Assembly: GCA_002238685.1 (NCBI GenBank)
Contig: MPMV01000001.1
Span: 124,001 to 188,000 of the forward strand
Origin: a bacterium EF100-94H03 bin56
Lineage (GTDB): Bacteria; Pseudomonadota; Alphaproteobacteria; SP197
Reading direction: 5' to 3'
DNA length: 64,000 nt
The notes beneath the pieces were generated by a model. That model saw nothing but the letters and a program-made list of their open reading frames with translations. It was not told the origin of the DNA and did not search any database. The position numbers and the translations under genes were made by a program. This document shows positions 7,819 through 17,156 of this stretch, piece by piece; position 1 is the first letter of the stretch; every line of letters begins with the position of its first letter.

Positions 7819-8445
7819 ATGCCAGGTGTCACCGTGATTGATCATCCCCTGGTTCAGCACAAGCTCTCCCTCCTGCGTTGCAGGGAGACTGGAACCCGCC
7901 CCTTCCGCCGGCTCATGCGTGAACTCGCAACGATGGTCGGCTACGAGGTCCTGCGAGATCTCGATCTCGTTCGGCGCACCATCGAGACGCCGCTTGCCAG
8001 AATGGAGGCGCCGTTTCTCAAGACGGGAGGACCGGTCCTGATTTCGGTCCTGCGCGCCGGCAACGGACTGCTCGACGGCATGCTCGAACTGGTGCCATCA
8101 GCTCCCGTCGGATACATCGGACTGGTACGGGACCCGCATACTCTTCAGGCAAGCGAATACTACTTCAAGGTGCCGTGTGATCTTGCCGACAGGCCGGTCG
8201 TCGTTCTCGACCCGATGCTGGGGACGGCCAATACTGCGTTGGCCGCCTTGTCACGGCTGAAAGGCGCGTCGGCCCGCAGCATCCGGCTGATGTCCCTGTT
8301 GGCCGCACCCGAGGGGATCGACGCTGTGGCGAGAGCCCATCCGGATGTCGCGGTCTTCACCGCCGCCATCGACCGGAGTCTGGACGATCATGGCTACCTG
8401 GTGCCCGGTCTCGGGGATGCCGGCGACCGGCTATGCGAAACATGA
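7819..8445 (+). CDS. upp: Uracil phosphoribosyltransferase-like protein
   Basis: A 208-residue protein of normal Upp length. Uracil phosphoribosyltransferase makes UMP from uracil and PRPP in pyrimidine salvage. Typical features are HPLVQHKLSLLR at the N-terminus, ISVLRAGNGLLDGML, AAPEGI and the uracil-site block HGYLVPGLGDAGDR. The PRPP loop departs from the norm: DPMLATGGS is replaced by DPMLGTANT, and the C-terminal FGT by CET. The ATG at 7819 has AAGGAGG 5-6 bases upstream, so the longer frame from 7732 is rejected. It may be an active salvage enzyme or a diverged paralogue. Confidence 0.85.
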   Translation: MPGVTVIDHPLVQHKLSLLRCRETGTRPFRRLMRELATMVGYEVLRDLDLVRRTIETPLARMEAPFLKTGGPVLISVLRAGNGLLDGMLELVPSAPVGYIGLVRDPHTLQASEYYFKVPCDLADRPVVVLDPMLGTANTALAALSRLKGASARSIRLMSLLAAPEGIDAVARAHPDVAVFTAAIDRSLDDHGYLVPGLGDAGDRLCET

Positions 8446-8511
8446 TCATGCTGGTGCGGCTTCCGGCGCGCTGATACAAGCCATGGCGTGATGCGAGCCT
8501 GGAGGGACGTC

Positions 8512-9432
8512 TTGGTAACGACGGGTTTCATCGGCCTTGGACGCATGGGATGTCCCATGGCCTCAAATCTCGTGCGCAAGGGCTTCGATCTGATGGTTCA
8601 CGACATTGTGTCGGGTCGGATCGACACTCTGGCACGCCTGGGTGCCGTGCCTGGTGCTTCACCGGCAGAGGTGGCGGCCCAGGCGGAGGTGGTGATCACC
8701 ATGCTCCCCGGCCCGGTCAGTGTCCGCGAGGTCGTCACCGGTGAGGAGGGAATTCTCGCCACGGCGCGGCGGGGCACCATCGTCATGGACATGAGCACCA
8801 TCGACCCAGAAACCACGGACGCCATGGCGGAACTCTGCCATGGCAGGGGGCTGGAGTTCATCGACGCACCAGTGGGGCGTCTCGCCTCCCATGCGGATGC
8901 CGGAGAGTCCCTCTTCATGGTGGGAGGCACGTCAGACAATCTCGAGCGCGTCCGGCCGCTTCTCGAGGCCATGGGGACGGCGATCTTCCACTGCGGTCCG
9001 TGCGGTGCGGGCACGCGCACGAAACTCGTCAACAACTTCATTTCCACGGCATCCTGCCAGATCAACGCCGAGGCGCTCGTTCTTGCGGCGGCCTTCGGCC
9101 TCGATCTCGACAGTACACTCGACGTGATCTGCGGCACGTCGGCCGTCAACGGGCAGATCAGTTCGGCCTGGCCTGTCAAGGTGCTGGCCGATGACACGTC
9201 CCCCGGGTTCACCATCGACCTGGCGCACAAGGATCTCTCTCTCGTGGTCGAGGCCGCCAACGCCACGGGCGTGCCGATGCCCATGGCCGCCGCTGCCCGG
9301 GAAGCCTACAGTGTGGCAAGGGTACGCGGATTTGGCGGCAAGGACTTTTCGGCGATGCTCGATGTGCACTGCGACATCACCGGCACCCCGCAGCCGCGGC
9401 TCATCGCCAATTCGAGGTATCGCACTGCGTAG
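8512..9432 (+). CDS. Beta-hydroxyacid dehydrogenase, sulfolactaldehyde reductase-like
   Basis: A 306-residue NAD(P)-dependent dehydrogenase of the 3-hydroxyisobutyrate dehydrogenase superfamily. It has the Rossmann motif GFIGLGRMGCPMASNL, the substrate-binding DAPVGR, the catalytic lysine in TKLVNNF, and C-terminal IDLAHKDLSLVVEAAN. From memory the nearest E. coli relative is YihU (3-sulfolactaldehyde reductase): DAPVGR, GTSA..G, WPVKVLADD.SP and AHKDL all fit it. No other sulfoquinovose gene is nearby, so substrate assignment is tentative; other short 3-hydroxyacids are possible. A TTG start at 8512 is chosen because GGAGGG lies 6 bases upstream; GTG at 8488 is less well placed. Confidence 0.85.
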   Translation: MVTTGFIGLGRMGCPMASNLVRKGFDLMVHDIVSGRIDTLARLGAVPGASPAEVAAQAEVVITMLPGPVSVREVVTGEEGILATARRGTIVMDMSTIDPETTDAMAELCHGRGLEFIDAPVGRLASHADAGESLFMVGGTSDNLERVRPLLEAMGTAIFHCGPCGAGTRTKLVNNFISTASCQINAEALVLAAAFGLDLDSTLDVICGTSAVNGQISSAWPVKVLADDTSPGFTIDLAHKDLSLVVEAANATGVPMPMAAAAREAYSVARVRGFGGKDFSAMLDVHCDITGTPQPRLIANSRYRTA

Positions 9433-9524
9433 GTCGCCACGAAAGTGCCGGAGCAACCGGCCCTTGTTGAGTTTGCCAGTATGATCTAAGTGAACGTGGG
9501 GCCACATTCCGGCGGGGCGAACGG

Positions 9525-10937
9525 GTGAAATCCGACATCAGGTATGTTTCGACCCGCGGCGGGACGGCCGAAGCAGACTTCGAGGAAATCCTGCTGGGTG
9601 GATTGGCTCCCGATGGAGGTCTGTGGCTTCCGAAGACCTGGCCCTGGTTCGCGGCTCAGGACTTTCGAGCCATGCAGGGCATGACATACGCCGAGATCGT
9701 CGCGCGTGTCGTCCAGCCATTCGTCGATGGCTGGATCAAGCCGGACGAACTGCTGGCCATGACACGCCAGGCCTACGCTCAATTCGACCATCCGGCCGTC
9801 ATTCCCATGGTGCAGACGGCGGACAACGACTGGCTCCTCGAACTGTTTCATGGCCCGACCTTTGCCTTCAAGGATCTGGCCCTTCAACTTCTCGCCCGCC
9901 TCATGGACCGGGCGCTCGAGCGGAGAGGAGAACGGGTCACCGTTCTCGGCGCAACGTCGGGAGACACCGGCTCGGCGGCCATCGCCGGGTGCGCCGGGCG
10001 GCGCAACATGGACATCTTCATCCTGTTTCCCAGGGGCAGGGTGAGCGACATCCAGCGGCGCCAGATGACCACCGTGGTCGCCGGCAATGTCCACTGCATC
10101 GCCATCGAGGGGACGTTCGACGACTGCCAGTCCCTGGTCAAGGCCATGTTCAACGACACGGCCTTTGCGACCTCCCGCAGACTGACGGCGGTCAACTCCA
10201 TCAACTGGACAAGGATCGTGGCGCAAGCGGCCTATTGCGTTGCCGCAGCCGTCCGCCTCGGTGCGCCGGATCGCAAGGTGGCCTTCTCCATTCCTTCCGC
10301 CAATTTCGGCGCCTGTCTTGCCGCCTGGTGTGCCGTCAAAATGGGGCTTGGCGTTGACCGTCTGGTGGTGGCGACCAATGCCAACGACATCCTGCACCGG
10401 TTCATCCAGACCGGACACTACACGCCCCGTGAGGTCGTGGCGACGTTGTCGCCAAGCATGGATATCCAGATCTCGAGCAATTTCGAACGGCTGCTCTTCG
10501 AGCTCTACGATCGTGACGGCAATTCCATCCAGCGCCTGATGGGACGCCTGCCACGACTGGGGTCGTTCGACGTGACGGCACGGGCCCTGATGCGGGCACG
10601 CTCAATCATCGCCAGCCATCGTCTTGACGATGACGGAATCATCGCCGAGATGCGACGCATGTGGCGCGAATATGGCGTCATGGTGGATCCCCACACCGCC
10701 TGCGGTACGGCGGCTGCACGTGGGGTCGGGATCGATGCGGATGTCCCGGTGATCATGCATGCCCAGGCCCATCCGGCAAAGTTCCCGGAAGCGGTCGCGG
10801 CTGCGCTTGGAGAACCGCTGAAAAGCCCCGCGAAACTCTCGAGTATCCAGGGGTTGACGGAGAACATGACGACCTTGCCAAACGACGTCGACATCGTGCA
10901 GGGTTACGTTCGCGACAACACGGAGGCGGACGGTTGA
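9525..10937 (+). CDS. thrC: Threonine synthase
   Basis: A 470-residue PLP enzyme converting O-phosphohomoserine to threonine. The N-terminus (YVSTRGG, LAPDGGLWLP) is the family signature; FAFKDLALQ holds the PLP-binding lysine; LGATSGDTGSAA and the later VNSINWTRI are conserved active-site blocks. Length matches the longer proteobacterial type. The start is GTG at 9525, with a G-rich stretch upstream. It is followed after 28 bases by the M16 peptidase and then a GNAT gene, an arrangement common in alphaproteobacteria, so the three are probably co-transcribed. Confidence 0.96.
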   Translation: MKSDIRYVSTRGGTAEADFEEILLGGLAPDGGLWLPKTWPWFAAQDFRAMQGMTYAEIVARVVQPFVDGWIKPDELLAMTRQAYAQFDHPAVIPMVQTADNDWLLELFHGPTFAFKDLALQLLARLMDRALERRGERVTVLGATSGDTGSAAIAGCAGRRNMDIFILFPRGRVSDIQRRQMTTVVAGNVHCIAIEGTFDDCQSLVKAMFNDTAFATSRRLTAVNSINWTRIVAQAAYCVAAAVRLGAPDRKVAFSIPSANFGACLAAWCAVKMGLGVDRLVVATNANDILHRFIQTGHYTPREVVATLSPSMDIQISSNFERLLFELYDRDGNSIQRLMGRLPRLGSFDVTARALMRARSIIASHRLDDDGIIAEMRRMWREYGVMVDPHTACGTAAARGVGIDADVPVIMHAQAHPAKFPEAVAAALGEPLKSPAKLSSIQGLTENMTTLPNDVDIVQGYVRDNTEADG

Positions 10938-10965
10938 TCGAGCGGCCGATGCGTAACGGGCAGCC

Positions 10966-12252
10966 TTGAGTCTGGATGTCACACGCCTCGCCAACGGTCT
11001 GAGGATCGTCACCGACAGGCTCGAAGGTGTCGGCTCTGCTGCGGTGGGTATCTGGGTCAATGTCGGTGCGCGCGACGAGCCTGACCATCTCCACGGTATC
11101 TCGCACCTTCTCGAACACATGGCGTTCAAGGGTACGGAACGGCGCAGTGCTCGCATGATTGCCCAGGAGATCGAGGATGTCGGCGGGTACGTGAACGCCT
11201 ACACCTCGCGCGAGAACACGGCTTACTATGCCCGCGTTCTGGGGAACGATGTGCCGCTGGCCATCGACGTTCTTGGAGATATCCTGCAGAACTCCATCTT
11301 CGACGAGAGCGAACTCGAAAAGGAGCGCTGGGTCGTCGAGCAGGAGATCGCCCAGGTCTTCGACACGCCGGATGATCTCGTCTTCGACCTCTTCCAGGAG
11401 TGTGCCTTCCCCGACCAGCCCATGGGGCGCTCCATCCTCGGCACGCCGGCAAGCATTGCCGGCATGACCCGCCAGACCCTGTTGGGGCACATGATCGGCC
11501 ACTACACCGCCGAAAGCATGGTGCTGTCGGCTGCCGGAGCCGTTGATCATGGGGAGATCGTGCGTCTGGCGGAGGACCAGTTCCGCGACCTGCCTCATTC
11601 CAACGGTCATGTCCCGCATGCTGCCGTCTATGCCGGCGGCTCCATCGACCGCAAGGATGACGTCGAGCAGGTCCATCTCGTCCTGGGATGTCCGGGGTTC
11701 GGTATTTGCGACGATAACTACTACCCGGTCCAGTTTTTCAGCAATGCTCTCGGCGGCGGCATGTCGTCGCGTCTCTTCCAGGAGATTCGCGAGGACCGGG
11801 GACTCGCCTATGCCATCTACTCGTTCCACTCGGCCTTTGAGGACAGCGGCCTCTTTGGCATCTATGCCGGGTGTGCCGAAGTCGATGCCCGGGAGGTGGC
11901 GAACCTGGTCATCGACGCGGTCGCGCGAACTGCAGACGGCCTCGCCGATGACGAGATTGAACGGGCACGCACACAGATGAAGGCGGGGCTCCTGATGGGG
12001 CGCGAAAGCACGGCTGCGCGGTGTGAGGCGCTGGCGCGCCAGATGCTCGTCTTCGGGCGCCCCATCGCGGAGGAAGAAATCATCGGGAAGATCGACGACG
12101 TGAGCGCGGCGGACATCCGCAGGTGTGCTGATACCCTGTTCCAGGGAACACGTCCCGCGATGGCCTGCATCGGGCCCGAGGAGGGCATCGTTCCTTACGG
12201 GAGAGTCCTGTCGGGCCTGGGCAAGGGAACAGGGACGTGTTCGCCTTCCTGA
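10966..12252 (+). CDS. M16-family zinc peptidase (processing-peptidase-like)
   Basis: A 428-residue single-domain M16 peptidase resembling the beta subunit of mitochondrial processing peptidase. The inverted zinc motif is intact: HLLEH near residue 46-50, with the downstream glutamate in ERWVVEQEI about 75 residues later. A C-terminal half with the glycine-rich GGGMSSRLFQEIREDRGLAY follows. No signal peptide is seen, so it is probably cytoplasmic. The start appears to be TTG at 10966; no better-placed ATG is near. It lies between thrC and the GNAT gene and overlaps the latter by 16 bases. Confidence 0.93.
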   Translation: MSLDVTRLANGLRIVTDRLEGVGSAAVGIWVNVGARDEPDHLHGISHLLEHMAFKGTERRSARMIAQEIEDVGGYVNAYTSRENTAYYARVLGNDVPLAIDVLGDILQNSIFDESELEKERWVVEQEIAQVFDTPDDLVFDLFQECAFPDQPMGRSILGTPASIAGMTRQTLLGHMIGHYTAESMVLSAAGAVDHGEIVRLAEDQFRDLPHSNGHVPHAAVYAGGSIDRKDDVEQVHLVLGCPGFGICDDNYYPVQFFSNALGGGMSSRLFQEIREDRGLAYAIYSFHSAFEDSGLFGIYAGCAEVDAREVANLVIDAVARTADGLADDEIERARTQMKAGLLMGRESTAARCEALARQMLVFGRPIAEEEIIGKIDDVSAADIRRCADTLFQGTRPAMACIGPEEGIVPYGRVLSGLGKGTGTCSPS

Positions 12253-12854
12253 GGAAACCGGCGTCGCGGCGGCAGGCGGCCTCTCTCGAGAGTGCCAGGC
12301 TGGTCCTCCGCCCTCCTGCCATTGATGACTGGCCGCAATGGGCCAGGTTGCGCAACGAAAGCAGGGAGTTCCTGCAGCCCTGGGAACCGACATGGCCGCG
12401 CAATGCCCTGACCAGGGGTTCCTTCACCCGACGCATCAGACTGCAGGCGCGCGACCATGAAGCCGGAACGGCCTTTAGCTGGTTTCTGGTCCGGCGCGAT
12501 GACGATGCGCTGATGGGTGGTGTGACGGTGAGCGACATTCGCCGGGGTGTGGCGAGTTCGGGGACCCTTGGATACTGGATTGGCCGCTCCTATTCCCGTC
12601 AGGGATACATGAGCGAGGCCGTGGAAGTGGTGATCGACCACGTCTTCGACGAGTTCGGACTGCATCGCCTGGAGGCAGCCTGCCTGCCGGCCAACGAAGC
12701 GAGCCGCCGGCTCCTAGTCTCCCGGGGGTTCAGTCTCGAGGGTATAGCCCGCAGCTACCTCAAGATCGACGGGGACTGGCGCGACCACCTGCTGTTCTCC
12801 CTGATCGACTCCGAATGGCGTCCATCGCACCGATCTCATGAGTCACAACCCTGA
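12237..12854 (+). CDS. GNAT acetyltransferase, RimJ/RimL type
   Basis: A 205-residue GNAT-fold N-acetyltransferase. The N-terminal SARLVLRPP and DWPQWARLR.ES..FL are typical of RimJ-like enzymes, which acetylate the N-terminal amine of ribosomal proteins using acetyl-CoA. The acetyl-CoA loop region is RSYSRQGYMSEAV, and the conserved HRLEA.CLPANEAS and GF..EG follow. The GTG start overlaps the M16 peptidase stop by 16 bases, indicating translational coupling. The true acceptor is not known; a ribosomal target is by family analogy. Confidence 0.88.
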   Translation: MFAFLRKPASRRQAASLESARLVLRPPAIDDWPQWARLRNESREFLQPWEPTWPRNALTRGSFTRRIRLQARDHEAGTAFSWFLVRRDDDALMGGVTVSDIRRGVASSGTLGYWIGRSYSRQGYMSEAVEVVIDHVFDEFGLHRLEAACLPANEASRRLLVSRGFSLEGIARSYLKIDGDWRDHLLFSLIDSEWRPSHRSHESQP

Positions 12855-12982
12855 AGCCTTGAGTTACAGATCAACCATGTGATGCTTGGCGAGCGTCACA
12901 AGCGAGGGCCGGGGACGGCAACGACGAGATCACCGTTGAACACGTCTTGCCCGGTGGCAAGAGCGACCTCGAGAGGGTCAGG

Positions 12983-13558
12983 TCAGTTCGGCTTGCCGGT
13001 GCTGCCCACGGCGGTGGCCAGCATGGCCGGGTCAATGCCGAGTTTCGTCAGCGCTCCCGTCCACTTGCCATCGAGGTCGCTGTTGAAGAGGAGCTCGGGG
13101 TCAGCGTCACAGACCAGCCAGCCGTTGTTCTGGATTTCGGCGTCGAGCTGGCCTGGCGCCCACCCGGCATAGCCGAGAGCCAGCAGGCTGTTGCGGGGTC
13201 CGTCTCCCCGGATCATGGCCTTGAGGACATCGACAGTGGCGGTCAGAGCAATGCCTCCGGAAATCTGCAACGTTCCATCACGCATGTAGTCGTCGGAATG
13301 CAGCACAAACCCTCGGCCTGTCTCCACGGGACCGCCGAAGTGCACGCGGATGCCATCGCCACTGTCGCCCGGATCGAGACCGAGCCGTTCGACGACGTCG
13401 CCGACCGTGATGCTTTCCAGCGACTTGTTGACCACCAGTCCCATCGCACCCTTGTCGCTGTGGGAGCACATGTAGATCACGGTCCGTTCGAATCGTGGAT
13501 CACCGATCGTCGGCATGGCAATCAGGCAGCGCCCCTCGAGCTGGCTGTTGTCGTCCAT
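12983..13558 (-). CDS. YqgE/AlgH family protein
   Basis: A 191-residue protein of the YqgE/AlgH (DUF179) family, matching the usual size of about 185-195. Recognisable parts are LIAMPTIGDPRFERTVIYMCSH near the N-terminus, GAMGLVVNKS, HFGGPVE..RGFVLHS and ALGYAGWAPGQLD.EI. The biochemical role of the family is not settled; AlgH was named from alginate regulation in Pseudomonas. The start at 13558 is preferred over upstream options because AAGGA sits 4-5 bases before it and the length then matches the family. It is divergent from the peroxiredoxin gene. Confidence 0.92.
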   Translation of the reverse strand: MDDNSQLEGRCLIAMPTIGDPRFERTVIYMCSHSDKGAMGLVVNKSLESITVGDVVERLGLDPGDSGDGIRVHFGGPVETGRGFVLHSDDYMRDGTLQISGGIALTATVDVLKAMIRGDGPRNSLLALGYAGWAPGQLDAEIQNNGWLVCDADPELLFNSDLDGKWTGALTKLGIDPAMLATAVGSTGKPN

Positions 13559-13712
13559 TGGTTCCTTCATGAATCCATGTTCACGGCCGAGGGTCATCAT
13601 AGCTGTTGCCGCAGACTTTTCCATTACCGGCACAGCAAGGGTTGAGGAAGGGTGCCGGCGGGTCCATATACCACGGCACAGGTCACCCAACCCGGACGAA
13701 AGGAAAGAGACC

Positions 13713-14195
13713 ATGACGATCAGTGTCGGCGACAACATGCCAACGGGAACACTTCACACAATGACGGCAGACGGTCCGGCGCCAGTTACAACCGACGAGC
13801 TCTTTGCCGGCAGGAAAGTGGTTCTGTTTTCCGTTCCCGGTGCCTTTACCCCCACCTGTTCGGCCAAGCATCTGCCGGGGTTTGTCACGCATGCCGACGC
13901 GATCAGGGCCAGGGGCGTGGACACCATTGCCTGCATGGCGGTCAATGACGCCTTTGTCATGGGGGCCTGGGGCGAGCACCAGAATGTCGGCGACAGCGTT
14001 CTCATGCTTGCCGACGGAAATGCGGACTACGCAAGGGCGCTGGGACTGGAACTCGATCTTTCCGGGGTTGCCTTCGGAATGCGCGGCAAGCGGTTTTCGC
14101 TCCTCGTCGAGGATGGAGTGGTCAAGCAGGTCAACGTTGACGAAGACGGCTTTTCATCGACCAGTGCGGAGACCATGCTCGAGCAACTGGGCTGA
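13713..14195 (+). CDS. Peroxiredoxin, Prx5 type
   Basis: A 160-residue thiol peroxidase of the Prx5 group. The active-site block GAFTPTCSAKHLPGF contains the peroxidatic cysteine, preceded by VVLFSVPG. MAVNDAFVMGAWG and GVAFGMRGKRFSLLVEDG are also typical. It reduces hydrogen peroxide and alkyl hydroperoxides in the cytoplasm, usually with glutaredoxin or thioredoxin. The ATG at 13713 has AAGGA 8 bases upstream; the longer frame from 13515 runs antisense to YqgE and is not credible. Confidence 0.95.
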   Translation: MTISVGDNMPTGTLHTMTADGPAPVTTDELFAGRKVVLFSVPGAFTPTCSAKHLPGFVTHADAIRARGVDTIACMAVNDAFVMGAWGEHQNVGDSVLMLADGNADYARALGLELDLSGVAFGMRGKRFSLLVEDGVVKQVNVDEDGFSSTSAETMLEQLG

Positions 14196-14359
14196 CCGGT
14201 CCGGATTGCATGTCCGGGCCTTCAACCGGCCCACAGCAGCCGATGACCTGGCCCCGGTGCTCCAGTGCCACACGGCAAGCTTGGGTTGTGGTTGGCCTGG
14301 CAAGTGGCATGCAGTAACCCGATCCTGTAGTATCTCCGTCATTTCCGGGAGATCGGATT

Positions 14360-16276
14360 GTGGCGGACACTCCTCTTCTCGACACGATCAGGGTTCCAGG
14401 CGACCTCAGGAAGTTGCCGGTTGATGCGCTCAGGCAGGTTGCCGACGAGCTGCGGGCCGAGACAATCGATGCAGTGTCGGTCACGGGAGGCCATCTGGGA
14501 GCAGGTCTCGGGGTGGTCGAGCTGACCGTGGCGCTCCACTATCTCTTCGATACGCCCGACGACCGGATCATCTGGGATGTTGGCCATCAAGTGTATCCCC
14601 ACAAGATTCTGACCGGTCGTCGAGACCGGATCCGCACCTTGCGCAAGGGCGGTGGTCTGTCAGGATTCACGAAACGCTCGGAGAGCGAGTACGATCCGTT
14701 CGGCGCGGCGCACGCGTCAACGTCGATATCGGCGGCCCTCGGCTTCTCCGTTGCCCGCGACCTCCAGGAGCGGTCGAACAGGGTGGTCGCCGTCATCGGC
14801 GACGGCGCCATGACCGGGGGCATGGCCTTCGAGGGCCTCAACAATGCCGGTGTGATCGCCAGGAAGCTGATCGTCATCCTGAATGACAACGACATGTCGA
14901 TTGCACCGCCCGTCGGCGCGCTGTCGGCTTACCTGTCGCGTCTCATTTCGTCGAAGTCCTACCGGTCCCTGCGCGACCTCGGCCTGCAGGTTTCGGAGCG
15001 GTTTCCCGATACTGTCAGGAAAACCGCGCACAGGGCGGAAAGCTATGTCCGGGGGATTTTGACCGGAGGCACGCTGTTCGAGGAACTCGGCTTCTTCTAT
15101 GTCGGGCCCATAGACGGTCACAACCTGGACCACCTGATCCCCGTCCTGCGCAATGTTCGCGACGATACAGCCGAGGGACCGGTCCTCATTCATGCGGTCA
15201 CCCGAAAGGGGAAGGGCTACGCACCGGCAGAAGGATCGAGCGACAGGTATCACGGGGTTGGCAAGTTCGATGTGGCGACGGGCAAGATTGCCAAGAGCAC
15301 CAGCAACAAGCCAAGCTGGACCGGGGTGTTCGCCGACAGCCTGATCGAACAGGCGCGGCGCGACGATTCGATCGTGGCGATCACGGCGGCCATGCCATCG
15401 GGAACCGGCATTGACCGCTTTGGCGACGTATTTCCCGAACGCACGTTTGATGTCGGACTGGCCGAACAGCACGCGGTCACCTTTGCAGCGGGTCTGGCGG
15501 CCGAAGGCATGAAGCCATTCGCGGCCATCTACTCGACCTTTCTCCAGCGGGCGTTCGACCAGATCGTCCACGACGTTGCCATCCAGAGCCTGCCGGTACG
15601 CTTTGCCATGGACCGCGCCGGATTTGTCGGCGCGGACGGACAGACCCACTGCGGCGCCTTCGACATCGCCTACATGGGCTGTCTTCCGGGCATGGTCGTC
15701 ATGGCGCCTGCTGACGAGGCGGAGCTGGTCCACATGGTGGCGACGGCCGTGGCCATCGACGACCGTCCGAGCGCCTTTCGCTATCCACGCGGCTCAGGGG
15801 TCGGAGTACCTCTGCCGGAACAGGGCCAACCTCTCGAACTCGGGCGTGGCCGGATCATGCGCGAAGGCACGCGCGTCGCGCTCCTTTCCTATGGTGCGCG
15901 GCTGCAGGACGCGCTGGAAGCGGCGGTGATGCTGGATGCCAGTGGTCTTTCGACGACCGTTGCCGATGCCCGTTTTGCCAAGCCAGTCGATGGCGAACTG
16001 ATCATGCGCCTGGCGACCAACCACGAGGTTCTCCTGACGGTTGAGGAGGGTTCGATCGGCGGCTTCGCTTCCCAGGTCATGCACGTCCTTGCCGGCGCAG
16101 GTCTCTTTGATTCCGGTCTGATTTTCAGGCCGGTGATCATGCCCGATGCTTTCCTTGACCAGGATGCGCCCGAGATTCAGGTACGCCAGGCGGGGCTCGA
16201 TGCATCGGCAATTGTCTCGACGGTCCTCGCTGCCGTGGGTCTGGAGGAGCACCAGCAGGCGAGGGGCAGTTCATGA
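14360..16276 (+). CDS. dxs: 1-deoxy-D-xylulose-5-phosphate synthase
   Basis: A 638-residue thiamine-diphosphate enzyme that joins pyruvate and glyceraldehyde 3-phosphate, the first step of the MEP isoprenoid pathway. Key blocks are [18 protein letters not shown] and WDVGHQ.Y.HK near the N-terminus, the ThDP/Mg motif [14 protein letters not shown] with ILNDNDMSI, and the transketolase-type centre with [15 protein letters not shown] and [13 protein letters not shown]. It starts at GTG 14360 with a GGGAGA upstream. Presqualene and squalene-forming genes hpnD and hpnE follow directly, so the operon supplies precursors and early enzymes of hopanoid synthesis. Confidence 0.97.
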   Translation: MADTPLLDTIRVPGDLRKLPVDALRQVADELRAETIDAVSVTGGHLGAGLGVVELTVALHYLFDTPDDRIIWDVGHQVYPHKILTGRRDRIRTLRKGGGLSGFTKRSESEYDPFGAAHASTSISAALGFSVARDLQERSNRVVAVIGDGAMTGGMAFEGLNNAGVIARKLIVILNDNDMSIAPPVGALSAYLSRLISSKSYRSLRDLGLQVSERFPDTVRKTAHRAESYVRGILTGGTLFEELGFFYVGPIDGHNLDHLIPVLRNVRDDTAEGPVLIHAVTRKGKGYAPAEGSSDRYHGVGKFDVATGKIAKSTSNKPSWTGVFADSLIEQARRDDSIVAITAAMPSGTGIDRFGDVFPERTFDVGLAEQHAVTFAAGLAAEGMKPFAAIYSTFLQRAFDQIVHDVAIQSLPVRFAMDRAGFVGADGQTHCGAFDIAYMGCLPGMVVMAPADEAELVHMVATAVAIDDRPSAFRYPRGSGVGVPLPEQGQPLELGRGRIMREGTRVALLSYGARLQDALEAAVMLDASGLSTTVADARFAKPVDGELIMRLATNHEVLLTVEEGSIGGFASQVMHVLAGAGLFDSGLIFRPVIMPDAFLDQDAPEIQVRQAGLDASAIVSTVLAAVGLEEHQQARGSS

Positions 16277-16304
16277 GTCTCGTACCCTGAATGCCGAGAC
16301 CGTC

Positions 16305-17144
16305 GTGACCGACGACCCGTGGGATCATGTCAACGGTATCATCGCACGTTCCGGCACCTCGTTCCTTTGGAGCATGAAGGTGATTTCGCCGGCGCGCCGG
16401 CGCGCCATGTATGCGATCTATGCCTTCTGTCGGGAAGTCGACGACATTGCGGACACTCCGGGCGACGTGGCATCCAGGAAGGCCGCTCTCGACGCATGGC
16501 GCGAGGAGATCGGTCGCCTCTATGGCGGCTCTCCCACCATGCCAACCGCTCGTGCGCTCGATCAGGCCGTCAGGCGCTTTGAACTCCCCAGGGAAGAGTT
16601 CCTGGCGATCATCGACGGCATGGAAACGGATGTTGCCCCGGGAGTGGAAATGGCAGCCACCGAAGACCTCTTCGCCTACTGCCGCCGCGTGGCGGGAGCA
16701 GTCGGTGTGCTCATCATCCATGTCTTCGGTATTACCGGACACCCCGGGCCGGTCATGGCACAGACCATGGGAAACGCGTTCCAGATCACGAACATCCTGC
16801 GTGACCTTGAGGACGACGCGAAGGAAGGAAGACTGTATGTTCCGAGGGATATCCTGGCGAAGCACGGCATCGGGGCTGCCTCTCCGGGCGAGGTCCTGAT
16901 GCATCCGGCCTTTGCTGGCGTCTGCTCCGAACTGGCGTCGATGGCACGGCGCCACTATGCGGAAGCGGACCGGCTTCTGGGCGAGATCGGCCGGAGGCGC
17001 ATCAGGCCGATTGTGGCAATGATGAAGGTCTACAGCGAGATCCTCGATCTCCTGGAGCAGCGGGGTTGGAATCGGCTTGATGTCCCGGTAAAGCCGCCCA
17101 AGGCGCGTCTGGTATGGCTTGCACTCAGATACGGAATCCTTTGA
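16305..17144 (+). CDS. hpnD: Presqualene diphosphate synthase
   Basis: A squalene/phytoene synthase-family protein of about 279 residues. Two prenyl-diphosphate-binding acidic motifs are visible: EVDDIADTPGD and ITNILRDLEDDAKEGRLYVP. In hopanoid makers HpnD joins two farnesyl diphosphates to presqualene diphosphate. The annotated frame extends far into dxs; the GTG at 16305 just after the dxs stop is the most reasonable start, though the ribosome-binding site is weak. It is followed 12 bases later by hpnE. The companion hpnC is not present in this window. Confidence 0.9.
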   Translation: MTDDPWDHVNGIIARSGTSFLWSMKVISPARRRAMYAIYAFCREVDDIADTPGDVASRKAALDAWREEIGRLYGGSPTMPTARALDQAVRRFELPREEFLAIIDGMETDVAPGVEMAATEDLFAYCRRVAGAVGVLIIHVFGITGHPGPVMAQTMGNAFQITNILRDLEDDAKEGRLYVPRDILAKHGIGAASPGEVLMHPAFAGVCSELASMARRHYAEADRLLGEIGRRRIRPIVAMMKVYSEILDLLEQRGWNRLDVPVKPPKARLVWLALRYGIL

Positions 17145-17156
17145 AGGCCAGGCGCT

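Noticed and set aside
10753-12393. Minus-strand ORF of 546 codons
   Set aside because: Antisense of thrC and M16 peptidase genes, which are unambiguous.
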